A stretch of 64,000 bases of DNA from Amborella trichopoda (lineage: Eukaryota; Streptophyta; Magnoliopsida; Amborellales; Amborellaceae): NCBI RefSeq assembly GCF_000471905.2, contig NW_006500308.1, positions 53,259 to 117,258 of the forward strand, read 5' to 3'. The translations under genes and the position numbers were made by a program. Below, piece by piece: positions 11,106 through 21,620 of the stretch; position 1 is the stretch's first letter; each line of letters starts with the position of its first letter. Under the pieces are notes generated by a model. It was not told the origin of the DNA and ran no database searches. It was given only the letters and a program-made list of their open reading frames with translations.

Positions 11106-12699
11106 CCTTTCTTTATTTTCTTTTAGTCAACAATTATTATTAATTTATGGCATGCCCTTTTAGTTATCAGCGACCTTTAAGAATTCAAGTTTCACAGGCA
11201 ATGCTCAATTTGTGCGACTATGGTTCTTGCCTTTATGTGCCCAATAAATGCAATCACACAATCATATATCCTCAATTTGATCAGTTTCTTTCAAAATAAT
11301 AAAGGACTCATGTTACCGAGAAGTCTTGAACACCACCACCATATCCTCTCACACTCCTTAAAAAAAATAAAAAATAAAAACTAAAAACTAAAAAAAAATA
11401 AAAAAAAAAAAAGAAAAAAGAAAAAGAAAGAAAGAAAGAAGAAGAAGACCCACAAGATTTGAGGTTAAAATAGTAATTCCATCCCTTTTGTTAAATGGGC
11501 CCCAAAATTCTCATTTATTTTCTTTGCCCTTGGACTTGAGACAATATTAATGAAGATGCATTGGTGGGTAAGTTTCCTTCTCAAATACTTATTTTGCTAA
11601 GACTATGGCACCTAACCTTTTTTATTTGATGTGAGCTTTGCTAGGCAAGCTGTTTATTTTATTGTACTTTATGGTACAATTTAGGTTGTGTTTTTCTTTG
11701 GCTGTAAGTTATGAAAGTTATTATCTCTATTTTCCTAATACTCTATGGTCCACATTAAAGCATGGTCAATAGTATATTTTTAGACTCTCGATTTCACATC
11801 TGATATTTCTAGCCTCCCCATTGCGCATTTGAATCAAATAATTTTAAATATTTTTTCCTCACATGCTACCGTTTGACATTCTAGACCTCCGGATTTTCTT
11901 TCCCTTGTATTTCTCCATGATGTGGCATAACTTCCCTATTTTAGTGCTGTAAAATATTGAGCAGTATTTGTCTTTTATTATTAATGAAAATCGGGTGGGA
12001 CCTTATCATCCACTGATTTACCTAAAAAAAAAAAATACTACATAAAGCATATCCCAATAAATTACCTTTTCGGCCGACTCATCCTCCTCCCATTTGCTCG
12101 ATTGAAAGAAACCTCTAAAGTCTCACAAATAGCGACTATTTTGAACCAAATTGACATGTCTCTGCAATACTTTTTGTTCCTTCCTGGAGCATTTAATGGC
12201 ATTTAGGGAGTCCCTTTTAGCATGTATCAATGAACCCAATTGTTTATCTAGAATTAATTCAATGAACTCAGTTGCTCTTAGCTCTACCTCATTTACCCAT
12301 GGTCGTATAAATGTAAGCATCAATTCTTAAAAGGTCTTTTATGTTATTGATTGAGATTACATCAAACTTTAAATTCAAAAATCTAATTGGGGGTGGTTTT
12401 CAAATTGTAGTTGCTCTCTGCTTAGGGATGCCTATTTTCATGATCTCCTCCATGTTTCTTAAACTATACAATCTTGATTGTCCCCAGTATTCCTTCCTGA
12501 TAAGCACCCAACATCTCTTTATTTCCATAATTTTTATTTTTTTATTCTCCCGGCATCCAGCACCAATCCATCAAAAACCATTATATTTCTTTCTTTTCAT
12601 GTCTCTCAACTAATAACAGCTCTAAAAGCTTTCCAAACCCCTTATGAACTTTAGGTGAAATGGTAAATTCATGTGATCAACAATATTTTCAACTGATCA
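11106..12699. other. Intergenic, no gene
   Basis: Contains an A/G-rich low-complexity block at 11358-11448. A minus-strand open frame at 12123-12323 may belong to the LINE remnant just downstream, but I recognise no domain in it. Confidence 0.35.
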
Positions 12700-13260
12700 G
12701 CGACGAGTCATCAAAGGACCTATCTTTCAAAAAAGCTCACATCAAGATTGTGTAAATTGACAATAAAAAAAGAGGTCGCCGACCGTCTCTTCATCCTCTT
12801 TATATAACATGCACATATAAACAATCAGAAGACCTCTACTTCTAAGGAGACCCACCCTAGCTGTTCTGCCCAGTGATACTATCCAAAGGAAGGCTTGTAC
12901 GTTATGCGGTATCAGTTATTTCGATATCTTAGCCATCCTTTGTCGAGAGTTGAGACCATCTAAATCTATCATGAAAGAAATGCGGATAAAATGACTTCAC
13001 CAAAAAACTGACCATCATTTTCCAACTCCCAAATTATTTCATCGCTCCTTCTGGGCAGTAAAAGATAATTGTAATAATTGAGACACCTGCAATATCACCC
13101 CATTTTGAAACACCTTAGCATATTGGTACTTAAGGGTGCACTCCCCTTGCTAATTAAGCATCCAACAATGTTTTATATCATCTTCCACCTTATATTTCTT
13201 TAATAAAAGAGGTTTATATTGTAAAATTTCCCTTCATATGTGTGACACCTTTCTAAAGGG
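12700..13260 (-). pseudogene. LINE (non-LTR retrotransposon) remnant, zf-RVT region
   Basis: On the minus strand, around 13057-12975, the frame reads RRSDEIIWELENDGQF then VKSFY. At about 12900-12740 it reads VQAFLWIVSLGRTAR, then LLRSRGLL, and ends GDLFFYCQFTQS. This is the order of the zf-RVT region (PF13966), which follows the reverse transcriptase in plant LINE polyproteins. Conserved cysteines are partly lost and stops and frameshifts interrupt the frames, so it is a dead fragment. The upstream RT core is not visible. Confidence 0.75.
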
Positions 13261-13266
13261 CCATCA

Positions 13267-13450
13267 CTCGGTATGACGGTAAAAGGTTCGGGTAGTCAGC
13301 GCAAGAGCGAGGATTCGAGTCCTGAGAGAGACCACCTTGTGTATAAAAAGCCAAAGGTTATGACCGTTTCCAGCTCATCTCTGTCGGGATCCTGCGTAGG
13401 CAGGATCAGCACCAGTCACGACCTTTATGTGCGACACCTTTCCGCCAACA
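13267..13450 (+). repeat. Possible tRNA-derived SINE-like segment
   Basis: The stretch has an A-box-like GGTAGTCAGCGCAAGAG and, about 10 bases on, a B-box-like GGATTCGAGTCC, the layout of an RNA polymerase III promoter in tRNA-derived SINEs. It is followed by unrelated-looking sequence, and I see neither a clear poly-A tail nor a target duplication. It cannot fold as a normal tRNA by eye. Confidence 0.3.
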
Positions 13451-13655
13451 GATCCTTCTCCAACAAAAAATAAATTACTATTAAGACCATATTTAGCAAC
13501 CTATACTTGCCTCACCAACTTATTATCATCTTGTATAATCCATCACCACTTTATAATTAAGGCTTATTCATTATTTGTATCCTTTCCTTTCTGGAGGGCA
13601 AACATATAGGTTCTACTAGAGGGAGTGTCCGATTTGCTATAGAGCATATTATTTT

Positions 13656-14065
13656 GGAAAAAGTTTATATAAGGATGCTCCTTATAATATAGAACTACGG
13701 ATGCCCCTCAAAAATCCATCGGAAATGGTAGCTTTAATGTTAAAAAACCCTTTGATTGATCATCTCGACATCGAGAAGTATGACTATGAAAAATTAAAAG
13801 ATTTTAAGACTATGAAAAATCAAAAGAGTTTAAGTCTTAGAAATAGTGCATTTTACGCCATATTATCCATTTTCAAGATTTTCATATGTTTATAGATCTA
13901 CTTGATTTTAACTATTTTTTAAATTTAAATTTTTTTAATTAGATATAAAAATAGATTTTGAAATAGTCCTAAGAACATTTTACATCAAAATTATATACCA
14001 TGATCAAATTTGAAGGTGCATCTTACCTCTACACCTATGGATGTGTCCGTATGCAAACTGCACCC
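13656..14065. mobile_element. MITE family B copy 2
   Basis: Starts GGAAAAAGTTTATATAAGG and ends AAACTGCACCC, matching the ends of copy 3 (16952-17343) closely. The interior keeps the AAAATCCATCGGAA, ATCTCGACATCGAGA and TAGATCTACTTGATTTT landmarks. Flanking 9-mers do not match. Confidence 0.7.
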
Positions 14066-14602
14066 AATTTCTATAAGGTTACAACGTTAAACAATCCAAT
14101 TATGGTGTACCCCCAAATTCCAACAATTCCATGGGCCCTAACAATGGATGACGGGGATTCCCTTGCCTAGCAATCCAACGTTGGGCCAGGTGCTACTCAC
14201 CATTGCAAAGTGGGTGAATTGTCCACGAGGAGCCATTTTCACTAGAACTCCTTCTACCTTAAATAAGATAGAAATGGTCCATTTTGTAGATCAATTCACA
14301 ACGAGGTCCCAAGTTTTTTATTTTTGTGTTACCCTCGGTACAAAGATTCAACTTTCAAACCATGTAGAACACCAAAAAAGACTAGATGTTTGAGTTGTTC
14401 GAAAGTCCAATATTGAAACTTTCCAACCACTCGGCATTTTTTTTTTTTTCTTTTGTTCTTGGAATGTTGAGTGGTTCATGAGTGACTTTTGGACCACCAT
14501 AAACACTAGCTTTATGTATTTTGGAAGGTTAAGAAGTTCTTCAAACCATGCATGCACAACTTCTTTTGTGTATCAAGCAGCACGAAAGTAACATCTATTT
14601 TA
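14066..14602. other. Intergenic, no gene
   Basis: An open frame on the plus strand at 14148-14393 shows no family motif. A poly-T run is at 14439-14450. Nothing else was recognised. Confidence 0.4.
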
Positions 14603-14904
14603 GGGAAAAGCTTTACATGTGACCCCACATAGATATGAACTATACGTGACCCAGTTCTCAATCGTCTAATCTGAGTAGAGTTGGTTCTTAAGTGTTAGAT
14701 ATTAATACGATGGCTCAGAGTGATTCATTTTTAATTTTTACTCAAACAATCATTTTGCAGCAAAATTTCAGGCATGCAAAGATCTAAAAAGGGCGCACAC
14801 GGTAAAACTAATAAATAGATATTTCCCATGATAGAAAATCACTAGAATACCCTTGAAACTTGCAAGAGGCATTTTTGTCATTTAATTATACCACAAACAT
14901 ATAT

Positions 14905-14950
14905 ATCATCATTATCCGATCCAACTATTTGGGGTTGATTACATGAATCA
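14905..14950 (-). repeat. LINE 3'-end-like scrap
   Basis: ATCATCATTATCC followed by CCAACTATTTGGGGTTGA matches the reverse of the LINE tail read at 31690-31745 (CCCCAAATAGTTGG followed by a GATGATGATG run). It is very short and has no coding capacity. Confidence 0.4.
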
Positions 14951-15281
14951 TGGTCCATCAATCTACTCTTTCAAGATTCATGAAAGTTTTGGAAAAATTT
15001 TACGATGACGGCATATCTAATACAATCCACCTCCTTTACCCGGGTTTAGGACAGGTCAAGGGAAAATTCAAGGTCCTCACTCTTCTTATACCAACACACA
15101 TATACATATATATGCTAGGTGTCCCCCAATAAGAAGAGAGAACGCCCCAAATTTTATTAAAACCTATTTTGTAGAAAAACACTAAAAATTAAATCGTGCT
15201 TAGGCATGACATCGTGACATGCGCAATCCCAACCGTTCTTTCATATTGAACATATGAGAAGTGAGTCACATATAGTTTATC

Positions 15282-15352
15282 GAGAAAATATCTCCATATC
15301 CCTTATTTTTAAGTTTCATTTCTTGATAAACCCAAAGTTTCAAAAGATATCT
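15282..15352. repeat. Left arm of a 71-bp inverted repeat
   Basis: Pairs without gaps with the reverse complement of 16595-16665. By eye 62 of 71 bases match. It begins GAGAAAATATCTCCATATCC. A third partial copy, GGGAAAATATCTCCATAA, lies at 15749-15766. The two arms bracket the EF-hand pseudogene. Confidence 0.85.
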
Positions 15353-15452
15353 TCTAAACCCTAGACACTTTAAACCTACTTTTTAACCTAAACAAATACG
15401 AGAACGACGTGCTCTTTTTAAACACAATCCTTTCTCTTTTTTCAATTATATA

Positions 15453-15705
15453 TCCCAAACTTCTTTTTTTCTCTCTCTCATGCATCTCTCACATTCTCTC
15501 TCCTCCCGTGTTTCTCCAAACACCTCTCTCTCTCCTCCCGATAACCTCTCACCTCTGTGAAATCCAACCTAATATTTTCTCTATCTTCACTTATATTCCC
15601 CAAACTTCTCTCTCTCTTTCTTCATGCGTCTTGCTCTCTCTCCTCCTGTGTTTTCCTGAACCCCTCTCTCTCCTCCCGATAATCTTTCACCTCTGTGAAA
15701 TCCAT
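15453..15705. repeat. Tandem duplication of a pyrimidine-rich unit
   Basis: Copy 1 (15453-15565) and copy 2 (15598-15705) share CCCAAACTTCT, a CTCTC run, CTCTCTCCTCC(C/T)GTGTTT, CTCTCTCCTCCCGATAA and CACCTCTGTGAAATCCA in order. It lies in the leader region of the EF-hand pseudogene and could be part of the repetitive subterminal arm of the TIR element. Confidence 0.75.
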
Positions 15706-15929
15706 GAAGGTCCTCTGCATAACACCAATTCAAACAAGAGCATTTTTTGGGAAAATATCTCCATAATTCCTCTCTACACAAATCAAGGTCAAAATAGCCC
15801 AAATCCCCAATAAAATACTCTCCATCTTCTATAATTCCTCTCTCCAAACCTCTTTGTCAAACAACATCATCAAGAACCCCATTCTTTCACCAGCAAAATA
15901 ATGGCAAAAAATGGTCTAAAAAGATAAAA

Positions 15930-16286
15930 ATGGTCCAAAACAAGGCAATGGAGTACGAAGATTTGCTTCCTATCATGGCCGAAAAGCTCGAAGCCGATGC
16001 TTTCAAGGTGGAGCTCAATGGATTCAAGCTTTTGGCTTGCCTATCGAAGGGTTTGATAACATTTGAGAGCTTGAAGAAAAATTCAGCTCTTTTGGGTTTA
16101 AATTATCTTAGTGATAGAGAACTCATGGCCATGGTTAGAGAGGGAGACAAGGACGGTGATGGAGCTTTGAATGAGCAAGAGTTTTGTGTTTGAATGGTGA
16201 GACTAAGCGCAGATCTCATGAGAGAGGCTCAGGGTTTGCTTGAAGAAGCTCTGGTCCATAAGATTCAGGGAGTTATGGAGAGCTGA
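15930..16286 (+). pseudogene. KIC/PBP1-like single EF-hand calcium-binding protein with an in-frame TGA
   Basis: Family members are small cytosolic or nuclear calcium sensors; Arabidopsis KIC binds a kinesin and PBP1 binds PINOID kinase. Here 87 codons run from ATG 15930 to TGA 16191-16193, and the same frame then continues for 30 residues to TGA 16284-16286. Visible parts are YEDLLPIMAEKLEADAF, GLITFESLKKNSALLGL, one EF-hand loop DKDGDGALNEQEF, and after the stop MVRLSADLMREAQGLLEEAL, the family's usual C-terminal helix. One base change, probably from a leucine codon, therefore removes the tail of an otherwise open gene. There is no intron, as in the family. It lies inside inverted repeats, so it may be a captured copy. 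A shortened but translated product cannot be excluded. Confidence 0.82.
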
Positions 16287-16594
16287 ACTGGTTTATGCGG
16301 GAGTAGCTTTCTCTACGTTCTCTTGTTTCTCTCTATCTATTGTTTTCTTTCTCTCTGTATACTGTGTATTTAGGAAGAGAGAGAGATGGGAAACGTGAAG
16401 TGAGAGAGCATGAGGAGAGAGACGAGAAAAATGGATAGAGAGAGAAGGGGTGCAGGGAGAGAGAGAAAGAGACAGAAATTTGGAAAGATAGCTTTTGGAA
16501 AAGACATGTCTTTTAAAATTTGTTTGGCCTAAAAAAACAAGGTTAAATTAACTCAAGGGGTTAAAAGAAATAAAATCTACAATTTTTATACCCA
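16287..16594. other. GA-rich flank of the EF-hand pseudogene
   Basis: Positions 16370-16480 are rich in GAGAGA on the plus strand, the mirror of the CT-rich left flank at 15460-15690. This supports long, repetitive inverted arms. No gene is present. Confidence 0.5.
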
Positions 16595-16665
16595 AGATAT
16601 CTTTTAAAACCTTGAGTCTATTATGAAATGAAACTTAAAAATAAGGGTTATAGAGATATTTTCCC
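16595..16665. repeat. Right arm of the 71-bp inverted repeat
   Basis: Reverse complement of 15282-15352 with about nine mismatches and no gaps. Read inward it begins GGGAAAATATCTCTATAACC. Confidence 0.85.
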
Positions 16666-16929
16666 TATGCATGTGGCGTAATGTATAAAGCTTTCCCTCT
16701 ACCTTTTTTTTTTTTTCTTTGATTTGTAAGGTTGAAATAGCAAAATAATTTATTTTTTAAAAATAAAAGAAGAAATGACTCAAAAATTAAGGACCTCAAT
16801 GTAAAACAACCGGATCAGTCCATGACATGGGGTCAAATTTCCCATAGTACTTTTTTTTTTGCTTTTTTGTTTTTGTTCTTTTACATCAATTGTCTTGTTC
16901 ATGACACTTTTTAATATCTCATTTATTGT

Positions 16930-17700
16930 TAATGGATGAGGTTTCTATAAGGGAAAAAGTTTATATAAGGTTGCAACCTTGTAATGTAGAGCCACGAATG
17001 CACCTCAAAAATCCATCGGAAGAGGTAATTTTAATGTTGAAAAACCCTTTGATTGATCATCTCGATGTCGAGATGTATGACCATGAAAAATAAAAAAAAA
17101 TTAAGTCTCAGAAATAGTGTATTTTACTACATATTATCTACACCGTCAATTTTCAAGATTTTCATTTTTATAGATCTACTTGATTTTAACCATTTTTTAA
17201 ATTTAAAATTTTATAATTAGATATAAAAATATATTTTGAGATAATCCTAAGAACATTTTACATCAAAATTATATACCATGATAAAATTTGAAGGCGTTCC
17301 TTACCTCGACAGCTACGGATGCATCTGTATACCAACTGCACCCTTCTATAAGACCTAGGCTTTATGAAAACAAAATAAAATCTCACCTCAAATCCTTGTC
17401 CAAAAAATATTTTCGACAATGAAAATCTCCACGATGCTCTAAAATCAGCTTTCAACACCGACAATGAAATTAAAAATTGAAAAAATGGTACAAATCTTGC
17501 TAATCTATGAACACTTATTTTTAGGGTGAAATGGACGGTCTATGTAATTTGTTACAATAACCATATTTAGAACTTAAAATTCTTTTTTTTATACAACCAT
17601 GATGTTCAAGCCAAGATGATGGATGTAAACGATTTCTAATTCTTGAATTACAATTGTAAAAGTGAGGCTTGGCTGCAGCCCTATTAAACCATTTTCCATT
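16930..17700. mobile_element. MITE family C copy 2, split by a family B element
   Basis: Homologous to 10729-11105. Its left end GAGGTTTCTATAAG (up to 16951) is separated from its continuation TTCTATAAGACCTAGGC (from 17344) by the 392-bp family B copy. After removing that copy, the element aligns with copy 1 to an end like TATTAAACCATTTTCC. Non-coding. Confidence 0.65.
16952..17343. mobile_element. MITE family B copy 3, perfect 9-bp TSD
   Basis: A 392-bp element, GGAAAAAGTTTATATAAGG to CCAACTGCACCC, flanked by identical TTCTATAAG at 16943-16951 and 17344-17352. The flank on both sides continues family C sequence, which proves insertion into a pre-existing copy. A 9-bp duplication indicates a Mutator-type transposase acting in trans. 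Confidence 0.85.
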
Positions 17701-18064
17701 GTTAATTGGCCTATCAATCAAAATTGTATGAAATGGTCGTATAAATTCTTTTCAATCAAAGAAATCGAGAATGCAACCCGGGGAAGCTGTGGTGGAAACC
17801 CTATGAATGCTAAGAAGAAAATTCTTTATATTGCCTTTCAAAAAATCTTTATATTATTACCTTTCATTAGAAACTTCTTATATGGTCTTTCATTTTTAAT
17901 TTATAACTAACCAAGTTGATCTTTTCCTCTGCGGCTTTGCTCTTTCCTAATATTTATGTGACTGGGACAACGTTTCTGATGAAAAATCACCATAACTAGC
18001 AATCTAAGGAACAAGCAACCAAGGGAAGAGAAAGTGAAAGAGAGAACTACACACGGAAAGAGAG
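17701..18064. promoter_or_regulatory. 5' flank of the CNL pseudogene
   Basis: AT-rich sequence between the MITE and the CNL start codon. Its position fits a former promoter and leader, but I see no distinct TATA box or element to name. Confidence 0.25.
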
Positions 18065-20657
18065 ATGGCAAATGGTGCAGTGACATTCTTTCTGCAGAAG
18101 GTGGATACCCTGCTAACACAAGAAGTACAACTACTCTCCAGAGTGCTCGATGACATTGTTTGGCTCAGAGATGAGCTTGGAACCATGAATGCCTTCATGG
18201 AGGATGTAGAAAAGAAGAAGAGCACATATGGCCTTGTTAAAGCTTGGGTGGAACAAGTAAGAGAGGTGATGTATGATGCTGAGGATATCCTTGATGAATT
18301 CATGATTAAAATGGAGAACCAGCAGCGTTTCTTTAACAAGATCATAATTCACCACCAAGTTGGAACCAAAATAAAAGGTATTAAAGTGCGTATCCACTCT
18401 ATAGCACAAAGGAGAAATACCTACGATATTCATAGAAAAGAAGATGAAGGGACTAGTTCAAACTCTGCACTTTTCAAAGGGGAATATCTTCTCAGAGCTC
18501 ATCCTTTCATTAATGAAGAAGATATAGTTGGATTACAAAAAGATGTCAATTCATGGTGGGATGGTTGCTGAACGAAGGCTCAAAACTTGAAGTGGTTTCA
18601 CTCATGGGGATGGGTGGAATAGGCAAAACCACACTTGCTAAGAAAGTCTATCAAATGGAAGAGACTAAGAGGCACTTTGATTGCCGTTCTTGGGTAATGG
18701 TTTCACAATCCTTCACCATATCAAGGAATTTGAAAACCATGTTGAAAGGATTTTATGAAGATAGAAAGGGAGATCAATCCCTCCCTGGAAAGAATGGATA
18801 ATGAACAGTTGCAAAAGTGCCTCTATTTGTATGTAGCAGATAAGAAGTTTCTTCTAGTGTTAGATTGTGTCTGGAGCGAGACTCTTTGCAATGATATAAT
18901 TGCTTCATTACATAATTGTAATATTGGAAGTAAAATCATCTTGACAACACGATTAAGCGGTGTGGCTTCATCAGTACAGGTAAGGAACTGGTCTCATAAT
19001 CTTCAGCCCTCAGAAGAGGAAGATGCTTGGTCTCTCCTTTGTAAGAAAACAACTAGAAATAAGCATAACATTAATATTTTTGTGCAGTTGGAAAATATAG
19101 GCAGGCGTATTGTTCGTTAGTGTGAGGGCTTACCTTTAGCCATCGTTGCAATTGGGAGCATGTTGTCCAAGAGGACTGTGGAACTAGTCAAATGGGCAAA
19201 AGTTCTAAAAAATCTCAATTGGATTTGGCGAATAATCCCTCATTGGAAAGATTAACGGGAATTCCATCTTTCAGCTACAATGATATGCCCCCTCACCTCA
19301 AATATTGTTTCTTGTACTGCTCTTTATGGATTGCTGAAGGATTTATAGACGTGCGACAAGGACTGATGATGGAGGAGGCAGCCAATAATTTTCTAAAGGA
19401 ATTAATAGATCGGAACATGATTCACGTCAAAAAAGTAAGAGCAACACAAAGACCAAGAGCGCGTTGGATCGATGATGTGATATGTGAGCTTGTATGCTCC
19501 ATTTCAGAGAACAAGAATTTTGGGAAAATTTTAATAAACAAGGATACAATCTCACATGAAAAAACTTGCAGGCTCCACATTTACCAAGAGAGTATCCCAA
19601 GTTTCACTTGTAAGTTGCACCTTCGCTCTCTCTTCATCCATAGTATGGGGCAATTGTCTTATTCCTTAGATAGAATTGTATCAAAGTTAAGATTATTGAG
19701 AGTGTTGCATTTGGGAGGTGTTCTCATTGAATGATTGCCCAGTGAAATAGGCAGCCTTGTTCATTTGAGATACTTGGGATTAAGGGATACAGGGCTCTGG
19801 GAATTCCCAAAGTCTATGAGAAACCTCTGTACACTACAAACATTGGATGCTAAAGGCAGTAATATGGAATCCTTTCCCAATTGGATTTTAGAGCTTCAAA
19901 ATTTGACCCATTTGGTCATAGGTCGAAAGAAACCTTCAAGTTCTGAATATTGGATCTAAATCTTGAGTCGAAGAAAAACATCCATTTTCTTCTGATATAC
20001 TAGTACCATGTCAAATTGGTCTAGGAGGCTTAACACAATTCCAGACTCTCCAATATATAAAAGTTAGGGGAGCCATGATTAAAGAGCTTGGGAATTTGAT
20101 CAAATTCAAGAAATTATATGTTGAATTGATGGATTCTGACAATGGGAAGGATTTCTATCCAAATGGGTGACCTCAATTCCTTGTTTGTGGCCTCTTTAGG
20201 TCATGGCAAACATAAGTTTATGGAGCTAATGTCCTCACCACCACCATATCTTCAAAAATTAATGTTGAGTGGGATTTTGAGCAAGACCCACTAGTAGTCT
20301 TACAATCACAGCCTAATTTGAGGATACTTAATTCTATGGAATGCATACCTTGGAAGGACAATAGGTGGTAACTGCATTGATGGATTCCCCAAGCTCAGAT
20401 ATCTCAAGCTCCAAGACATGGAAGAACTAGAACAGTTTGGGGGGATAAGGAAGGGATCCATGGCATTCCTCCATAGCCTTGTGATTTGGGGATGCTTAAG
20501 TTTGAAGGTGTTGGATGAAAGCTTCCAAAACCCAACTTCTCTCCAAGAGTTGCCCATTGGTAACATGCCAGAGAAATTCACAAGAAGGTTGCAACGTAAT
20601 GTAGGAGAGGATTATTTCAAAGTCCACCACGTCCCCAACATTTATAGGTTTTGTTAG
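18065..20657 (+). pseudogene. RPM1-like CC-NBS-LRR (CNL) disease resistance gene, broken
   Basis: Intact relatives are cytosolic or plasma-membrane immune receptors. Order seen: Rx_N coiled coil (18065-18571) with the EDVID-like YDAEDILDEF; P-loop GMGGIGKTTLAKKVY; RNBS-A FDCRSWVMVSQSF; kinase-2 KKFLLVLDCVW, with Cys where the second Asp is usual; RNBS-B GSKIILTTR; CEGLPLAIVAIGSML; RNBS-D CFLYCSLWIAEGFI, which lacks about 15 residues usually present after CSL; an MHD-position motif reading IDD; then LRRs (19640-20400) and the family's C-terminal end near EDYFKVHHVPNIY. Damage: frameshifts near 18553, 18780 and 19225 and more in 19960-20420, in-frame TAG at 19118-19120 and TGA at 19732-19734. 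It is intronless, as are most RPM1-like genes. It cannot encode a full receptor. Confidence 0.93.
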
Positions 20658-21510
20658 GAAAATGGAAGTTTTGCTTGGAAATCTATGAAGTGATAGTCAC
20701 ACCAAATATATGATGTTTGAGTATAGAACAAGCGGACTATTATTGAAAGATAGCATGACATCTTATGGGATCTTCGGACCAAGCTTTTACCCAGTCCACA
20801 ACATGAACAGACTTCATCGACTCTTTAGTTTGGTAAGACCTAAGTTACTTTTCCTAATGGTGGTAAGATGGGAATGATTAGATGGACTTATCCTCCAATG
20901 GAACACAATGGATGGCACCTTCCCACTGTTCGGTTGGTTTAGAGGGCATTCCCCACTGTCCAACTAGTAGAGCCATAATCTACAACTCTATTCGTTAGAC
21001 AGTGGAAATTGCCCTGTCCAATAGTACAATGGCGGGAAGGATGCCTCTATTGTAACACAATGGATGGATCATCCACCAAAATCACCCTTAGGGTTAAGGT
21101 ATATGTTTTACTAGTCTCTGCTTCTAATTTAGTAGAGAAGACATACTAGCTAGGCAATTTGTATATTGTAGTGCTCCAATATCTGGCACATACGATGGAT
21201 GTTTGAGGTTTGTGTTTTCGCTCTCAAACAATGTTACTAATAATCCTAAGAGCCTATCCTCAATGGTAATGATGGAGAGAGACTCATAGCTATAACGCAC
21301 ACACATTATGTAAACAGAAGCACTTCCATTGAGGGCATAGGACAAACCATTAAAGTTACGATGCAAAAGAGATCAAGAAGCACTCTAATTGTCAAGGGCG
21401 AATGCCTCTTAGCCCTTTGCAATGCTAAAAGGATTATACAAAGATCAAAACCAGTCAAGGAACAGTCGGGTTTCCACCTCGGAACATGGGTGACGGTCTC
21501 ACAAACCATT
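20658..21510. other. Intergenic, no gene
   Basis: 3' flank of the CNL pseudogene and sequence before the next NBS scrap. No feature recognised. Confidence 0.4.
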
Positions 21511-21620
21511 CTTGATTGCCATTCATGGGTGTCTATGTCACAGTCCCTCATACTAGCAGGGCATTTAAAAGACCTGCTAAAGGATTTTACTAGGATCAAA
21601 ATAAGGAAAGCTCAACCATA
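21511..21620 (+). pseudogene. NBS fragment (RNBS-A region) of a second RPM1-like gene
   Basis: The frame reads DCHSWVSMSQSLILAGHLKD then LLKDFTRIKIRKAQP, parallel to DCRSWVMVSQSFTISRNLK then GFYEDRK in the CNL pseudogene at 18.68-18.77 kb. The upstream open frame to 21361 shows no clear NBS motif. It is a residual scrap, too short to function. Confidence 0.65.

Larger units (their letters stand above)
14603..16697. mobile_element. Candidate gene-capturing TIR element (Pack-MULE-like)
   Basis: Outer ends form an imperfect inverted repeat: the left starts GGGAAAAGCTTTACATGTGA, the right reversed starts GGGAAAGCTTTATACATTA. Flanking 9-mers TCTATTTTA and TCTACCTTT agree at 6 of 9 positions, compatible with a decayed target duplication. 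Immediately inside the right end lies one arm of a 71-bp inner inverted repeat whose other arm is at 15282. Together they enclose the KIC/PBP1-like pseudogene and flanking pyrimidine-rich sequence. Pack-MULEs are Mutator-like elements that carry host gene pieces between TIRs. The assignment is inference and no transposase is present. Confidence 0.45.

Noticed and set aside
15930-16286. Programmed TGA readthrough in the EF-hand gene
   Set aside because: No family precedent known to me, and the inverted-repeat setting makes a pseudogene the simpler reading.
18131-18433. Minus-strand frames opposite the CNL coiled coil
   Set aside because: Antisense shadows of a clear Rx_N domain.
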